A stretch of DNA of 64,000 bases from Anaeromassilibacillus sp. An250 (GCF_002159845.1 NZ_NFJK01000007.1:93501-157500); one strand, 5' to 3'; numbered from the stretch's first letter, positions 42,744 through 51,899 are shown. The notes: generated by a model not told the origin, from the letters alone. Program-made: numbers and translations.

Positions 42744-43151
42744 ATGGAGAAACGACAGAACTTTAGCCGGAAGCGGGAAGCAATTTTGATGACCATTCGC
42801 AACGCCAAAATTCATCCCACAGCGGAATGGGTCTATCAGCAATTGAAACCCCAGTATCCCGACTTGAGTCTGGGAACGGTCTATCGCAACATTGCGCAGT
42901 TCAAAAACGATGGGATTATCAATAGCGTTGGCGTGGTAAACGGCCAGGAACGCTTCGACGGCGATATACGGCCGCATACGCATTTTATCTGCACAAAGTG
43001 CGGTGCAGTCATTGATATTCCGGGGGAATTTGTTGGAGCCCGGATTGGCAAGCAAGTGGCTAAGGAAAATGGATTGTTTGTGGAAAGCTGTGAAGTGATT
43101 TTTCGCGGCACCTGTTCCGATTGCATGAAAAGACAAGAAAGTCTTTCCTAA
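42744..43151 (+). CDS. perR: Fur-family peroxide-responsive repressor, PerR-like
   Basis: A 135-residue Fur-family regulator. Winged helix ([18 protein letters not shown] near 42-59), then metal sites that match PerR: His24, Asp72 in RFDGD, His78 and His80 in PHTHF, Asp91 in IDIP. The structural zinc site is Cys83-x2-Cys86 and Cys124-x2-Cys127. In PerR, oxidation of His ligands by H2O2 releases DNA. Start ATG 42744 has no ideal ribosome site (AAGGAAGG is 13 bases away). Rubrerythrin follows 28 bases later, the usual PerR target. Confidence 0.85.
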   Translation: MEKRQNFSRKREAILMTIRNAKIHPTAEWVYQQLKPQYPDLSLGTVYRNIAQFKNDGIINSVGVVNGQERFDGDIRPHTHFICTKCGAVIDIPGEFVGARIGKQVAKENGLFVESCEVIFRGTCSDCMKRQESLS

Positions 43152-43179
43152 TATTTTAATTTGTATGGAGGAACCTATC

Positions 43180-43725
43180 ATGAAAAAATTTGTGTGTTCT
43201 GTATGCGGTTATGTCTATGAAGGTGAGCGGGCTCCGGAGTTCTGCCCCCAGTGCAAAGCGCCGAGAGAGAAGTTCATCGAGAAGAAAGAGGGCGCTTCCT
43301 TTGCTTGCGAGCATGAGATCGGCGTTGCGCAGGGCGTAGACAAGGAAGTCTATGACGGCCTGGTAATGAACTTCAACGGCGAGTGCACCGAGGTTGGCAT
43401 GTATCTGGCAATGAGCCGTCAGGCAGAGCGCGAAGGCTATCCGGAGGTTGCGGAAGCGTTCAAGAGATATGCATTCGAAGAGGCAGAGCATGCTGCGAAG
43501 TTCGCAGAGCTGCTCGGCGAAGTAGTTACCAACAGCACCAAGAAGAACGTCGAGATGCGTGCAGAGGCTGAGGCGGGCGCTTGCGAAGGCAAGCTGCAGA
43601 TCGCAAAGCGCGCGAAGGAACTGGGCTACGATGCAATCCATGACACCGTTCATGAGATGGCTAAGGATGAGGCCCGCCATGGCGCTGGCTTCAATGGCCT
43701 GCTGAAGAGATACTTCGCGGACTAA
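43180..43725 (+). CDS. rbr: Reverse rubrerythrin (rubredoxin domain first)
   Basis: A 181-residue rubrerythrin with its rubredoxin domain at the N-terminus ([10 protein letters not shown] ... CPQCKAP, Cys6, 9, 22, 25) and the diiron ferritin-like domain after it ([38 protein letters not shown]). This reversed order is that of reverse rubrerythrins, which use NADH-derived electrons to reduce H2O2 and O2 in Clostridium. ATG 43180 has GGAGG 8 bases upstream. Operon with perR. Confidence 0.95.
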   Translation: MKKFVCSVCGYVYEGERAPEFCPQCKAPREKFIEKKEGASFACEHEIGVAQGVDKEVYDGLVMNFNGECTEVGMYLAMSRQAEREGYPEVAEAFKRYAFEEAEHAAKFAELLGEVVTNSTKKNVEMRAEAEAGACEGKLQIAKRAKELGYDAIHDTVHEMAKDEARHGAGFNGLLKRYFAD

Positions 43726-43757
43726 TTGTACATTTCTCTTTCTACATAGGGAATAAA

Positions 43758-43795
43758 AGGGGCGGAATGGCACTTGCTGTTCCGCTCTTTTTTTC
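43758..43795 (+). terminator. Intrinsic terminator of perR-rbr
   Basis: Stem GGGCGGAA/TTCCGCTC with wobble ends, loop of 12, then T7. Confidence 0.75.
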
Positions 43796-43841
43796 TTTGC
43801 CCCGGGGCTATGGGGGCTCTCTCAAAAACGGGAGAAAAGGG

Positions 43842-43871
43842 TTGCCAGAGTGATCAAAGGTGGTTTATACT
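43842..43871 (+). promoter_or_regulatory. Promoter of the FAD oxidoreductase operon
   Basis: TTGCCA (43842-43847), 18-base spacer, TATACT (43866-43871), followed by a leader hairpin CGCCGT/ACGGCG. Confidence 0.5.
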
Positions 43872-43970
43872 AAGATAGATTTGCGCCGTTTAAAGCAAAG
43901 CGACGGCGATGATTCCCTGCGCCATGGGCGATGGAGCGCCATTCTTTCATAGAATAAGGGGGGACGCGAT

Positions 43971-45233
43971 GTGGAAACGTATGATATAGCGGTACTCGGC
44001 GGTGGAGCCGCTGGGCTGATGGCCGCGGTTGCCAGTACAGAGGCAGGGCACAGCGGTTTGCGTGTCCTTGTATTGGAAGGGAATGCACGGGTCGGGAAGA
44101 AACTCTTGGCGACGGGCAATGGGCGTTGCAATTTGAGCAACCGCCATGTGGCCCCTGCGCATTACCACGGAGATACAGGACGCGCCGCTGCCCTGCTGAA
44201 GCGGTTTCCACCGGAAAAGGTGGCCGGGCAGTTTGCCTCCATGGGATTGCTCTGCCGGGAGTTGGAGGAAGGCCGTTTGTATCCCTATTCCCTCCAGGCG
44301 TCTTCTGTGTTGGAAATTTTGCGTCTCCATTTGGAGCATCAAGGGGTGGAGGCCAAATGCGAACGTCTGGTTACGGGGATACACCGGGAGAAGGAAGGCT
44401 TCCTTCTTCAAACGGGAACAGGAGCTTATCGGGCCCGCAAGGTCATCTTTGCCACAGGTGGACTTGCCTATCCACAGCTTGGGGCGAATGCGAGCGGGTA
44501 TCAGCTGTTGGAAAAGCTGGGGCACAGCATCGTCCCCCTGCGGCCAGCGTTGGTGCAGATCCGGACGGAACCGAAGCGCGCGAAGCCCTTAAAAGGGATG
44601 CGGAGCCATGCGGAGGCCACTTTGCTGGCCGATGGCACCCCCCTCCAAAAGACCAGCGGGGAAGTTCAGTTTACGGAACACGGCCTCTCCGGAATCTGCA
44701 TTTTTGAGCTTTCCCGTTTGGCCGGGCAATGCTTGGAACAAAAGAATAAAAAAGTGGAGGTAGCTTTGGATCTGATGCCGGAGTATACGGAATCACAGAT
44801 CGCTTCGCTGCTTTACCAGGCCGTCGAGCGCCTCCCCACGCTCCCTAGCGGTGACCTGTTGGGGGGAATGCTGAACCGGAACGTGGGGCGGGAGCTTTTG
44901 CGCGTTGCGCTCCCACAGCTCCCCAAAACAGCCGCACAGTTTTCCAAGGGACAGTTGGGGACTGTCAGCAGAACGGTGAAGAATTTCCGGTTCCCCGTGG
45001 TGGGGCTGCTGTCGTGGGACAGCGCACAGGTTACGGCCGGAGGGGTGCCGCTCGCAGAGGTCGATTGCCGGACGATGGAATCGCGAAAATGCAGGGGCGT
45101 TTACTTAACAGGGGAATTGCTGAATGTGGATGGAGATTGCGGCGGGTATAACCTCCACTGGGCGTGGAGCACGGGAATGGCCGCCGGGCGCGCTTGTGCG
45201 CGCTCTTTACTGAATGGAATGCCGGAGGAATAA
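43971..45233 (+). CDS. NAD(P)/FAD-dependent oxidoreductase (BaiN/HI0933-like)
   Basis: A 420-residue flavoprotein of the HI0933/BaiN family. FAD Rossmann motif IAVLGGGAAGLMAAVAS near 6-22, ARVGKKLLATGNGRCNLSN near 40 (family signature), VIFATGGLAYPQLGAN near 153-168, and C-terminal GGYNLHWAWSTG near 390. Start GTG 43971 with GGGGGG upstream. The next flavoprotein gene begins 5 bases after its stop. BaiN itself has been linked to reduction of bile-acid intermediates, but most members are uncharacterised, so substrate is open. Confidence 0.9.
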   Translation: METYDIAVLGGGAAGLMAAVASTEAGHSGLRVLVLEGNARVGKKLLATGNGRCNLSNRHVAPAHYHGDTGRAAALLKRFPPEKVAGQFASMGLLCRELEEGRLYPYSLQASSVLEILRLHLEHQGVEAKCERLVTGIHREKEGFLLQTGTGAYRARKVIFATGGLAYPQLGANASGYQLLEKLGHSIVPLRPALVQIRTEPKRAKPLKGMRSHAEATLLADGTPLQKTSGEVQFTEHGLSGICIFELSRLAGQCLEQKNKKVEVALDLMPEYTESQIASLLYQAVERLPTLPSGDLLGGMLNRNVGRELLRVALPQLPKTAAQFSKGQLGTVSRTVKNFRFPVVGLLSWDSAQVTAGGVPLAEVDCRTMESRKCRGVYLTGELLNVDGDCGGYNLHWAWSTGMAAGRACARSLLNGMPEE

Positions 45234-45238
45234 AGACG

Positions 45239-46822
45239 ATGGTCTATCGAATTGCAGATATTCATTTGCCGCTGGACGGGACGATGGAGGACCTGTCCAA
45301 TCTCGCGGCGAAACGGCTGGGGGTGTCGCCGGGGGAAGTGCGGAATCTAAGGCTGTGCAGGAAGTCTGTGGATGCGCGCAAAAAGAGTGAGGTCCATTTT
45401 ACGTGTACGGTGGAATGCGAGTGCAGCCGGGCGCGTATCCGGGGAGACCGCAAAATTACAGAAGCGGTTCCCTATCGCTATGAGCTGCCGGACAGCCGTC
45501 CGCTTCCCATGCGCCCCGTGGTGGTTGGATTTGGTCCGGCCGGTCTGTTTGCCGCGTTGATTTTGGCCCAGGCCGGGCAGCGCCCAATCGTGATCGAGCG
45601 CGGGGAGCCGGTGGAAAAACGGCAAAAAGCGGTGGAGCATTTTTGGAAGACGGGGGAGCTGCAGCCGCAGAGCAACGTGCAGTTTGGCGAAGGCGGCGCA
45701 GGGACTTTTTCCGACGGAAAGCTCAATACCGGGACAAAGGACCCGCGCGCCCGGAAGGTGCTGGAGGAATTGGCGCTGGCCGGGGCCCCGGAAGAGATTC
45801 TGTATATGGCGAAGCCGCATGTCGGGACGGACCGGCTGCCCCAGACGGTCAAAAATATCCGGGAAACCATCTGCAAACTGGGCGGCGAAGTGCGGTTTGC
45901 GTCGCAAATGACCGGACTGCTCTGCAAAGAAAATCAAGTGATAGGAGTGCGCATCCAGCCGGCCGAAGGCAATCCGTATGTGTTGGAAACCCATCATGTG
46001 GTGCTGGCGGTGGGGCACAGCGCTCGCGATACCTTTTCGATGTTGGAAGAGATGGGCATCCCCATGCAGCCCAAGCCGTTTTCCGTTGGGGCGCGAATTG
46101 AACATCCGCAGGAGCTGATCAACCGGGCGCAATACGGCCGCTTTGCGCAGCATCCGGCTTTAGGAGCGGCCGATTACAAATTAGCGGTTCACCTTCCCAG
46201 CGGCCGGGGCGTGTATACGTTTTGCATGTGCCCAGGGGGCCAGGTGGTTGCAGCTGCCAGCGAAGAGGGCCGGTTGGTCACCAATGGAATGAGCAATTTT
46301 GCACGCGACGGGGAAAATGCCAATGCCGCGCTGCTCGTCGGGATCGGTCCAGAGGATTTCGGCTCGGATGGGCCGCTGGCAGGGGTAACCTTTCAGCGTA
46401 AATTGGAGGAGAAAGCATTCCGTTTAGGGGGTGGCGGGTATGCCGCGCCCGTACAGCGCGTGGAGGATTTTCTACAAAATAGGGCCTCCAAACGGCTGGG
46501 AGATGTCAAGCCCACGTACCGGCCAGGGGTGACGCCCTCCGCGCTGGACGGCTGCTTGCCATCTGAGCTCACCGAGGCGATGAGGCAGGGAATTGTACAG
46601 ATGGAGCGGTACTTGCATGGCTTTGCCTATCCGGATGCGCTCTTAACAGCAGTGGAGAGCCGCAGTTCCTCTCCGGTGCGCATTTTACGCGGGGAATCGC
46701 TGGAATCCCCCGTGGCGAAGGGGCTGTATCCATGCGGCGAGGGCGCCGGTTATGCGGGCGGCATTGTCTCCGCCGCGGTGGATGGCATCCGCTGCGCAGA
46801 ACAAATATTAGAGCATTCTTAA
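45239..46822 (+). CDS. Uncharacterised FAD-dependent dehydrogenase (COG2509 type)
   Basis: A 527-residue flavoprotein with an N-terminal domain of about 80 residues (MVYRIADIHLPLDG, EVHFTCTVECECSRAR) before the FAD domain (VVGFGPAGLFAALILAQAGQ near 98). Other features are SNVQFGEGGAGTFSDGKLNTG near 147 and CGEGAGYAGGIVSAAVDG near 500. This combination is the COG2509 group, common in Firmicutes and without a known substrate. ATG 45239 is preceded by GGAGG lying in the end of the upstream gene. The pair is an operon. Confidence 0.88.
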   Translation: MVYRIADIHLPLDGTMEDLSNLAAKRLGVSPGEVRNLRLCRKSVDARKKSEVHFTCTVECECSRARIRGDRKITEAVPYRYELPDSRPLPMRPVVVGFGPAGLFAALILAQAGQRPIVIERGEPVEKRQKAVEHFWKTGELQPQSNVQFGEGGAGTFSDGKLNTGTKDPRARKVLEELALAGAPEEILYMAKPHVGTDRLPQTVKNIRETICKLGGEVRFASQMTGLLCKENQVIGVRIQPAEGNPYVLETHHVVLAVGHSARDTFSMLEEMGIPMQPKPFSVGARIEHPQELINRAQYGRFAQHPALGAADYKLAVHLPSGRGVYTFCMCPGGQVVAAASEEGRLVTNGMSNFARDGENANAALLVGIGPEDFGSDGPLAGVTFQRKLEEKAFRLGGGGYAAPVQRVEDFLQNRASKRLGDVKPTYRPGVTPSALDGCLPSELTEAMRQGIVQMERYLHGFAYPDALLTAVESRSSSPVRILRGESLESPVAKGLYPCGEGAGYAGGIVSAAVDGIRCAEQILEHS

Positions 46823-46841
46823 AGGATCATAAATAAAAGAA

Positions 46842-46891
46842 AAACGGCATTTGCTTCTCTGCGTATGAATCCGCAAAAGCAAATGCCGTTT
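46842..46891. terminator. Bidirectional terminator
   Basis: A perfect 15-bp stem (AAACGGCATTTGCTT and complement) with a 20-base loop. A-rich on the left, T-containing on the right. It separates the FAD operon from the nitroreductase. Confidence 0.75.
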
Positions 46892-46907
46892 ATAATTGTG
46901 CGCTTTC

Positions 46908-47417
46908 TTAACGAACATAGGAGACGTCGTCTGTGCGGCGCGGCACGGGGGCGTCGGCGTGCTCCTTTGGATAACCGAGCGTGATACAGCTATAGGGGAT
47001 GTATCCCTCGGGCAATTTTAAGCGGGACTGGATGGCAGGGGTGCGCAACACATCGCGCACGCAGCCGATGAAGCACGTCCCCAAGCCGTAAGAATGCGCG
47101 GCCAGCATCAAGTTCATGATGGCGCAGCTGGTGTCCTCCGGGGCAAAGCGGGCGTCTGCCGGAGCGGAGAGAACAATCACAGTCGGCGCTCCATAGAAGG
47201 GGTCGTCTGTGGCGTCCTGCATGGCGGCACGGATATCGGCAAGAAGCGCCTTGTTTTGAATCACAGTGAAGTGACGGGCCTGACGGCCCATAGCGGACGG
47301 CGCATATTTCCCCGTTTTCAAAATGTCGGTCAGTTCCTCTTCGCTGACCTGTTCACTGCGGTAGGAACGGATGGAACGGCGTTCCATCAACGCTTCCACC
47401 GTATGGTTCAAGATCAT
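46908..47417 (-). CDS. Nitroreductase family protein
   Basis: A 169-residue flavin-dependent nitroreductase-fold enzyme: VEALMERRSIRSYRSEQVSEEE near 8-29 (FMN-phosphate-binding RRSIR), APSAMGRQARHFTVIQ near 40, and GLGTCFIGCVRD near 117. Predicted FMN cofactor. Start ATG 47417 follows AAGGAGG. Its own promoter overlaps nothing. Substrate unknown. Confidence 0.92.
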   Translation of the reverse strand: MILNHTVEALMERRSIRSYRSEQVSEEELTDILKTGKYAPSAMGRQARHFTVIQNKALLADIRAAMQDATDDPFYGAPTVIVLSAPADARFAPEDTSCAIMNLMLAAHSYGLGTCFIGCVRDVLRTPAIQSRLKLPEGYIPYSCITLGYPKEHADAPVPRRTDDVSYVR

Positions 47418-47447
47418 GGCAAAACCCTCCTTTTTGATATTGTAACC

Positions 47448-47476
47448 ATTATATTCTACCAGTTTTTGTTTCGCAA
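47448..47476 (-). promoter_or_regulatory. Promoter of the nitroreductase gene
   Basis: Minus strand TTGCGA (47471-47476), 17-base spacer, TATAAT (47448-47453). Confidence 0.7.
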
Positions 47477-47617
47477 GGGTTTCTTCGTTAAGAACGAAAG
47501 GCTTTCTTGAGTGATATTTGTAACCAATATGACAAACCTTTAACTGCCCTTTTGTGGCAGATCTTGTTATAATGGGGGAGCGGAGGGATGAAAAACAAAG
47601 ACAAGGGAGGTATTTGA

Positions 47618-48556
47618 ATGAAACGAGCGAAATATGTTCGCAGAGGAAACGGTGGGAAGGTAGTTTCAATTTTGACAATTTTACTGCTTTTTGCCCTGTT
47701 TTCAGCGACTTGCTTTCCACTTTCTCGTGCGCTTCAAAAGGTGGATTCCCCATCGCTTTCTACCTTAGCAGGCCAGGTAGCGATAGAAGGGGCATTGTCC
47801 GCTAAACCGGAAATCGTCGCAGAAAGCGCTCCAGCTGTAGAAATCGCTCCTGAAAAACAAGCCTTGCCGAATGATCCGTATCCGCTGCTGTATACCGAAA
47901 AGATTTCCCCAAAAGAAGACGATTCAAAAGAAAAAATCGCCTATCTGACCTTTGACGATGGGCCTTCCGATTTGACCATCCCCCTGTTGGATGTGCTGGA
48001 TCGCTATCAGGTCAAAGCGACGTTCTTCCTGGTTGGAAAAACAGGCGAAGAGGATCGTAAAGCTATGCGCGAAATTGTGAAGCGTGGCCACGCCATTGCC
48101 GTACATAGTTATTCGCATGACTATCGGGAAATCTATGCTTCGGTCGATGCGTATTTAGCGGATTTTGCCAAGATGCACGACCTGATTTTGAAAGAAACCG
48201 GGGTGGATACCCCTCTCTATCGATTTGCTGGGGGCAGCATCAATTCCTACAACCGCGATACAGCAAAGGCGATTATTGAGGAAATGAACCGCCGGGGATA
48301 TACCTATTTTGACTGGAACGTTGATTCCGGGGATGCGACCAGGGGGACGACCGCCCAGCAGATCTATCAGCACGCGGTAAATGATAGCAAGCAATTCCGC
48401 CGTCCGGTCATCCTGTTCCATAATACGGGCACGAAAAAGATGACGTTGGAACAGATCCCAGCGATCATTGAGGCGCTTCAGAAGGAAGGGTACCGGTTTG
48501 ATGTACTGAAAGCGGATACACCATCAGTGCGGTTCCGAATCCCAGAAACGGCCTGA
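47618..48556 (+). CDS. Membrane-anchored polysaccharide deacetylase (NodB domain)
   Basis: A 312-residue extracellular CE4 deacetylase. It has a basic N-terminus and one membrane helix at about 15-37, an Ala/Pro/Glu-rich linker to about 100, then the NodB domain: metal Asp pair in LTFDDGPS near 110-117, HSYSHDY near 163-169 (the two His ligands) and RFAGGS near 200. Predicted to remove acetyl groups from peptidoglycan or a surface glycan. All catalytic residues are present. A TATAAT at 47568-47573 is probably its -10. Given the nearby amino-sugar operon, a polysaccharide substrate is possible but unproven. Confidence 0.92.
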   Translation: MKRAKYVRRGNGGKVVSILTILLLFALFSATCFPLSRALQKVDSPSLSTLAGQVAIEGALSAKPEIVAESAPAVEIAPEKQALPNDPYPLLYTEKISPKEDDSKEKIAYLTFDDGPSDLTIPLLDVLDRYQVKATFFLVGKTGEEDRKAMREIVKRGHAIAVHSYSHDYREIYASVDAYLADFAKMHDLILKETGVDTPLYRFAGGSINSYNRDTAKAIIEEMNRRGYTYFDWNVDSGDATRGTTAQQIYQHAVNDSKQFRRPVILFHNTGTKKMTLEQIPAIIEALQKEGYRFDVLKADTPSVRFRIPETA

Positions 48557-48626
48557 ATAGAAAAGGAAAGCAACCTTCGGGAAGCAGAATGGAGAAATGG
48601 ATTTCAGAGTTTAGGCAATGAAACAA

Positions 48627-48672
48627 AAACAGGCGCCTTCAGCGGAAAGTCTACCGCTGAAGGTGCCTGTTT
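48627..48672. terminator. Bidirectional terminator between the deacetylase and DUF3810 genes
   Basis: A 17-bp stem with one G-U pair (ACAGGCGCCTTCAGCGG pairing with CCGCTGAAGGTGCCTGT), with T-rich sequence on both sides. Confidence 0.85.
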
Positions 48673-48686
48673 CTTTTTGGGGAAAA

Positions 48687-49814
48687 TCAGGATGTTTGCA
48701 GGGAAGTTGCCTCCTGTTTTGCCCGATGCTCAGCGAGAAGGAGATCGACCACACGCCCATAGCTTCTGACGCCATCCTGCTGCCGGTTGGCTTTTAAATA
48801 AGCATTGTTGACCTGGTTGGCCACTTCTGCGACTGGGCTTTCAAATTGATCCCAATAGGCGTTATTGGCGTTGAGATCCATGCGGACCCCTTCCCCTAAG
48901 GAAGCGGAAATCTCCTGCGCCGCCTGCGGATCTTCTGCAAAAAGCGCATTGAATACATAGATATAGGCCAGCATTTTCCCGGAGTATTGGAACTCCGCGC
49001 TTTCGCTATGTATACAGGCCAGATAGGCGATAAAATTGGCTTCGTCTTCCCGCATAAAGCCGCTTAGATGGGCAAGCTCGTGGCACATCGTAGAGGGGAT
49101 GGAGTAATCGGGAATGTCAATGTTGACATTCGCTTCAAAAGTAAATGGAAAAAAGATGCCCGTAATCTGGCAAGCGGATAGAGCCCTGGAAAAAAGGACC
49201 GGTTTGGGACCAAGGTAGGTGCCATCGAGCAGAGGATAGTCGGCGGAAGCCGCACGCATAGCGGAACGGGCTTGTTTCGCTGTGCCATTGACGGAAGCGT
49301 CAAGCGTTGTGATTCCATTTGCGTCGGTCTGCACCTGCTGGCGCAATGCAGTGACGTCGCCGGCCAACGACTGGCAGAGCTCCTGCAATTCCTCTTTCGA
49401 GGATGGTTGGATACGCAGGCCGGAGGTTTGCGCAAAGGTGTAGCGGCTGTAATTGATCCCACAACAGATGGTGAAAAGGAACGCCAGAAGGCTTATGGCG
49501 CAGAGCGCATTTCGAAAGAAGCGGCAGAGGGTTTCCCTGCGGCTTTCTCTATGTTTTCTCCATTGGATAAAGAAATAAATCAAATAGCCGAGGCAAACCG
49601 GAATGGCCGCAAGGACAAGCATCTCCCCAATGGAAGAATACGGAATGCAAAAGGAGAGAAGGTTTCCCCAGTGGGAGAGCCAGCGATAGGGACCGGTGGC
49701 ATACCATTCTGCAAACGATGGAACGGCACGGGAAAACATAAGGAGCAGAAGGGAGAGAGGAAGAAACAATACAGGTATCCAAGGACGCAAGTTTGGCAGA
49801 CGGAGCCGTTTCAC
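48687..49814 (-). CDS. DUF3810 family membrane protein with HExxH-like motif
   Basis: A 375-residue DUF3810 protein. Three N-terminal membrane helices (about 12-30, 60-85, 103-120) are followed by a large domain with CHELAHLSGFMREDEANFIAYLA near 243-265. HELAH followed by the downstream Glu is a gluzincin-like zinc-peptidase pattern, so a membrane protease is plausible. Start is GTG 49814, behind AGGAGG. No function is known for the family. It shares the 316-base gap with the Na/Pi transporter. Confidence 0.85.
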   Translation of the reverse strand: MKRLRLPNLRPWIPVLFLPLSLLLLMFSRAVPSFAEWYATGPYRWLSHWGNLLSFCIPYSSIGEMLVLAAIPVCLGYLIYFFIQWRKHRESRRETLCRFFRNALCAISLLAFLFTICCGINYSRYTFAQTSGLRIQPSSKEELQELCQSLAGDVTALRQQVQTDANGITTLDASVNGTAKQARSAMRAASADYPLLDGTYLGPKPVLFSRALSACQITGIFFPFTFEANVNIDIPDYSIPSTMCHELAHLSGFMREDEANFIAYLACIHSESAEFQYSGKMLAYIYVFNALFAEDPQAAQEISASLGEGVRMDLNANNAYWDQFESPVAEVANQVNNAYLKANRQQDGVRSYGRVVDLLLAEHRAKQEATSLQTS

Positions 49815-50130
49815 GAAAAAAGCCTCCTATCCAAAAGGAATGTTTAGGACTGCATTCAAATGGTACCCTGGGGAAATATCACCAAGGGATTACTCTTCTA
49901 TTTTAACATATTGTCGAAAAATGTACAAACTTTAAATATGCACATATTACTAAAATTTTATGAGTTACTTAGATGCAAGGAAATTTTTTCAAATTAGAGC
50001 CTATTTTTTCTAATTCGACATAAACATAGCCGGATAATGTATTATCATTTTTAACATAAAGTTAATCTTGTTTTAACAAATAGCCAATAGAAATTAGTAA
50101 CTAAATTTTAATGATTGGCAGGTTGCTGAA
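49815..50130. other. AT-rich intergenic region upstream of the Na/Pi cotransporter
   Basis: No gene. Contains a weak AATTAGA/TCTAATT hairpin at about 49996-50018 and the Pho box at 50051-50078. The rest is AT-rich without clear signals. Confidence 0.6.
50051..50078 (+). promoter_or_regulatory. Pho box (PhoP-type binding repeats)
   Basis: TTAACA (50051), TTAATC (50062) and TTAACA (50073) at exactly 11-base spacing, the layout of Bacillus PhoP sites. A weaker TATTAT lies 11 bases earlier. It sits 53 bases before the Na/Pi cotransporter ATG and would give induction at low phosphate. Confidence 0.85.
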
Positions 50131-51798
50131 ATGACAATTGAAAACTTCATGATGTTGCTTTGTGGACTGGGACTCTTTCTGTATGGCATGAAACTGATGG
50201 GCGATGGATTGGAATTGGCGGCCGGTTCCCGACTCAAGACGATGATCGAACGGCTGACAACCAACAAGTACATGGGGGCCCTGATCGGCTTTGCAGTAAC
50301 CGCGGTGATCCAGAGCTCTTCCGCCACCACGGTCATGGTTGTGGGCTTCGTAAATGCCGGCTTGATGACTTTGGCGCAGGCGGTTGGCGTGATCATGGGC
50401 GCCAATATCGGCACGACGGTGACCGGCTTTATGATTGCCATCAAGCTCAACAGCCTCGCACCAATTGCGATTTTCTTGGGCGTTGTCATGATCATGTTCT
50501 GTAAAAAGAACAACCATAAGCACATCGGACAGATCGTCTGCGGCTTTGGCATCCTGTTCTATGGGATGACCGTAATGAGTACGGCAATGGAACCGCTGAG
50601 CGAATCGGAGTTCTTCCGGAATCTGTTTGTGCAGATGCAGAACCCGCTTTTGGGCCTGCTGATCGGTTTGGTGTTCACTGCATTGATTCAAAGCTCCTCT
50701 GCGTCCGTGGGCGTTTTGCAGGCGTTGGCTGCATCGGGGGCGATTGGCCTGGATTCCGCCATCTATGTGATCTATGGCCAGAACATCGGGACCTGCGTGA
50801 CCGCGATCATGGCCAGTGCAGGTACAACGAAGACGGCAAAGCGTACCGCAACGGTACATCTGTTGTTCAACGTCATTGGCGCAACCCTCTTTACCTGCAT
50901 CACCCTGTTGACACCGTTTACCAGCCTAATCAAGAGCATTTCGCCGAACAACGTGATGATGCAGATCTCGATTGTACATATTATCTTTAATATTGTGACG
51001 ACATCCATTCTGTTGCCGCTGAGCAACTATTTGGTAAAGCTTGCTTGCAAAATTATCCCCGGGGAGGATCGCCAGAGGGAGAACCTCAGCCTCCAATACC
51101 TGGATCAGCGCATCCTTAACACGCCCCCCATTGCCGTAGCACAGGTACTTAAGGAAGTGGAACGCATGGGAAAATTGGCGCGAACCAACTTTTTAAACAG
51201 CATGGAAGCCCTCTTTTATAAGGACACGGAGAAGCTGGAAGAGGTCGGAGAGAATGAAAAGGTCTTAAACTTCCTCAACCAGAAGATTACGGAATATTTG
51301 GTCCAGATCAACGGATTGGAATTGCAAGACCCGGACCGGGAAGTGATCGGCGCCCTGTTCCATGTGGTGAGCGATTTTGAACGGATCGGGGATCACAGCA
51401 CCAACATTGGCGAAATGGCACAGATCATCATCGACAATAAGGCGTCTTTGAGTGAAGCAGCGGCCAAGGAACTGAAACATATGCAGGATCTTGTGCTTAC
51501 AGTTTTGGATGATTCCATACGCCTCTTTGAGGATGGAGGCCGAAACAAAGAATTGGCGGATCAGGTCAACCGTATCGAACAGACCATCGACGACGAGACG
51601 GAGCGGCTCAAGGAAAACCACATCCAGCGTCTCACCAATGGCACCTGTACGCCGCAGTCCGGCGCCATTTACAACGATATGCTGATGAATCTGGAACGCA
51701 TTGCCGACCATTCGACCAATATCGCATTTTCCACAGAACATATTAAGCATTTACCCGCAAAGGGATTGTTGCCAAACCTCACCAATGTGACCGCATAA
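50131..51798 (+). CDS. Na/Pi cotransporter family protein with C-terminal PhoU domain
   Basis: A 555-residue sodium-phosphate symporter of the NptA/YjbB type. Two inverted NaPi repeats each with QSSSA (VIQSSSATTVMVVGF near 64, LIQSSSASVGVLQAL near 184) and GANIGT/GQNIGT; about eight to nine membrane helices to residue 300; then a PhoU-like helical bundle (DFERIGDHSTNIGEMA near 415, LERIADHSTNIAFS near 522). Start ATG 50131 with GGCAGG upstream. Under a Pho box, so expected to be induced on phosphate starvation. The PhoU part may link it to Pho control. Confidence 0.93.
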   Translation: MTIENFMMLLCGLGLFLYGMKLMGDGLELAAGSRLKTMIERLTTNKYMGALIGFAVTAVIQSSSATTVMVVGFVNAGLMTLAQAVGVIMGANIGTTVTGFMIAIKLNSLAPIAIFLGVVMIMFCKKNNHKHIGQIVCGFGILFYGMTVMSTAMEPLSESEFFRNLFVQMQNPLLGLLIGLVFTALIQSSSASVGVLQALAASGAIGLDSAIYVIYGQNIGTCVTAIMASAGTTKTAKRTATVHLLFNVIGATLFTCITLLTPFTSLIKSISPNNVMMQISIVHIIFNIVTTSILLPLSNYLVKLACKIIPGEDRQRENLSLQYLDQRILNTPPIAVAQVLKEVERMGKLARTNFLNSMEALFYKDTEKLEEVGENEKVLNFLNQKITEYLVQINGLELQDPDREVIGALFHVVSDFERIGDHSTNIGEMAQIIIDNKASLSEAAAKELKHMQDLVLTVLDDSIRLFEDGGRNKELADQVNRIEQTIDDETERLKENHIQRLTNGTCTPQSGAIYNDMLMNLERIADHSTNIAFSTEHIKHLPAKGLLPNLTNVTA

Positions 51799-51807
51799 AA
51801 ATTGCAT

Positions 51808-51838
51808 AAAAGCCGGGGACAAGGGTTCCCGGCTTTTT
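51808..51838 (+). terminator. Intrinsic terminator of the Na/Pi cotransporter gene
   Basis: 10-bp stem (AAAAGCCGGG/CCCGGCTTTT) followed by T-rich sequence. Confidence 0.85.
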
Positions 51839-51870
51839 CGTATTTTTCGGAGCGTGAATGGCATTTTCAG

Positions 51871-51899
51871 TTGCGATAAAAGCGTAAAAATGGTACAAT
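51871..51899 (+). promoter_or_regulatory. Promoter of the LURP-one-like gene
   Basis: TTGCGA (51871-51876), 17-base spacer, TACAAT (51894-51899). Confidence 0.6.
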
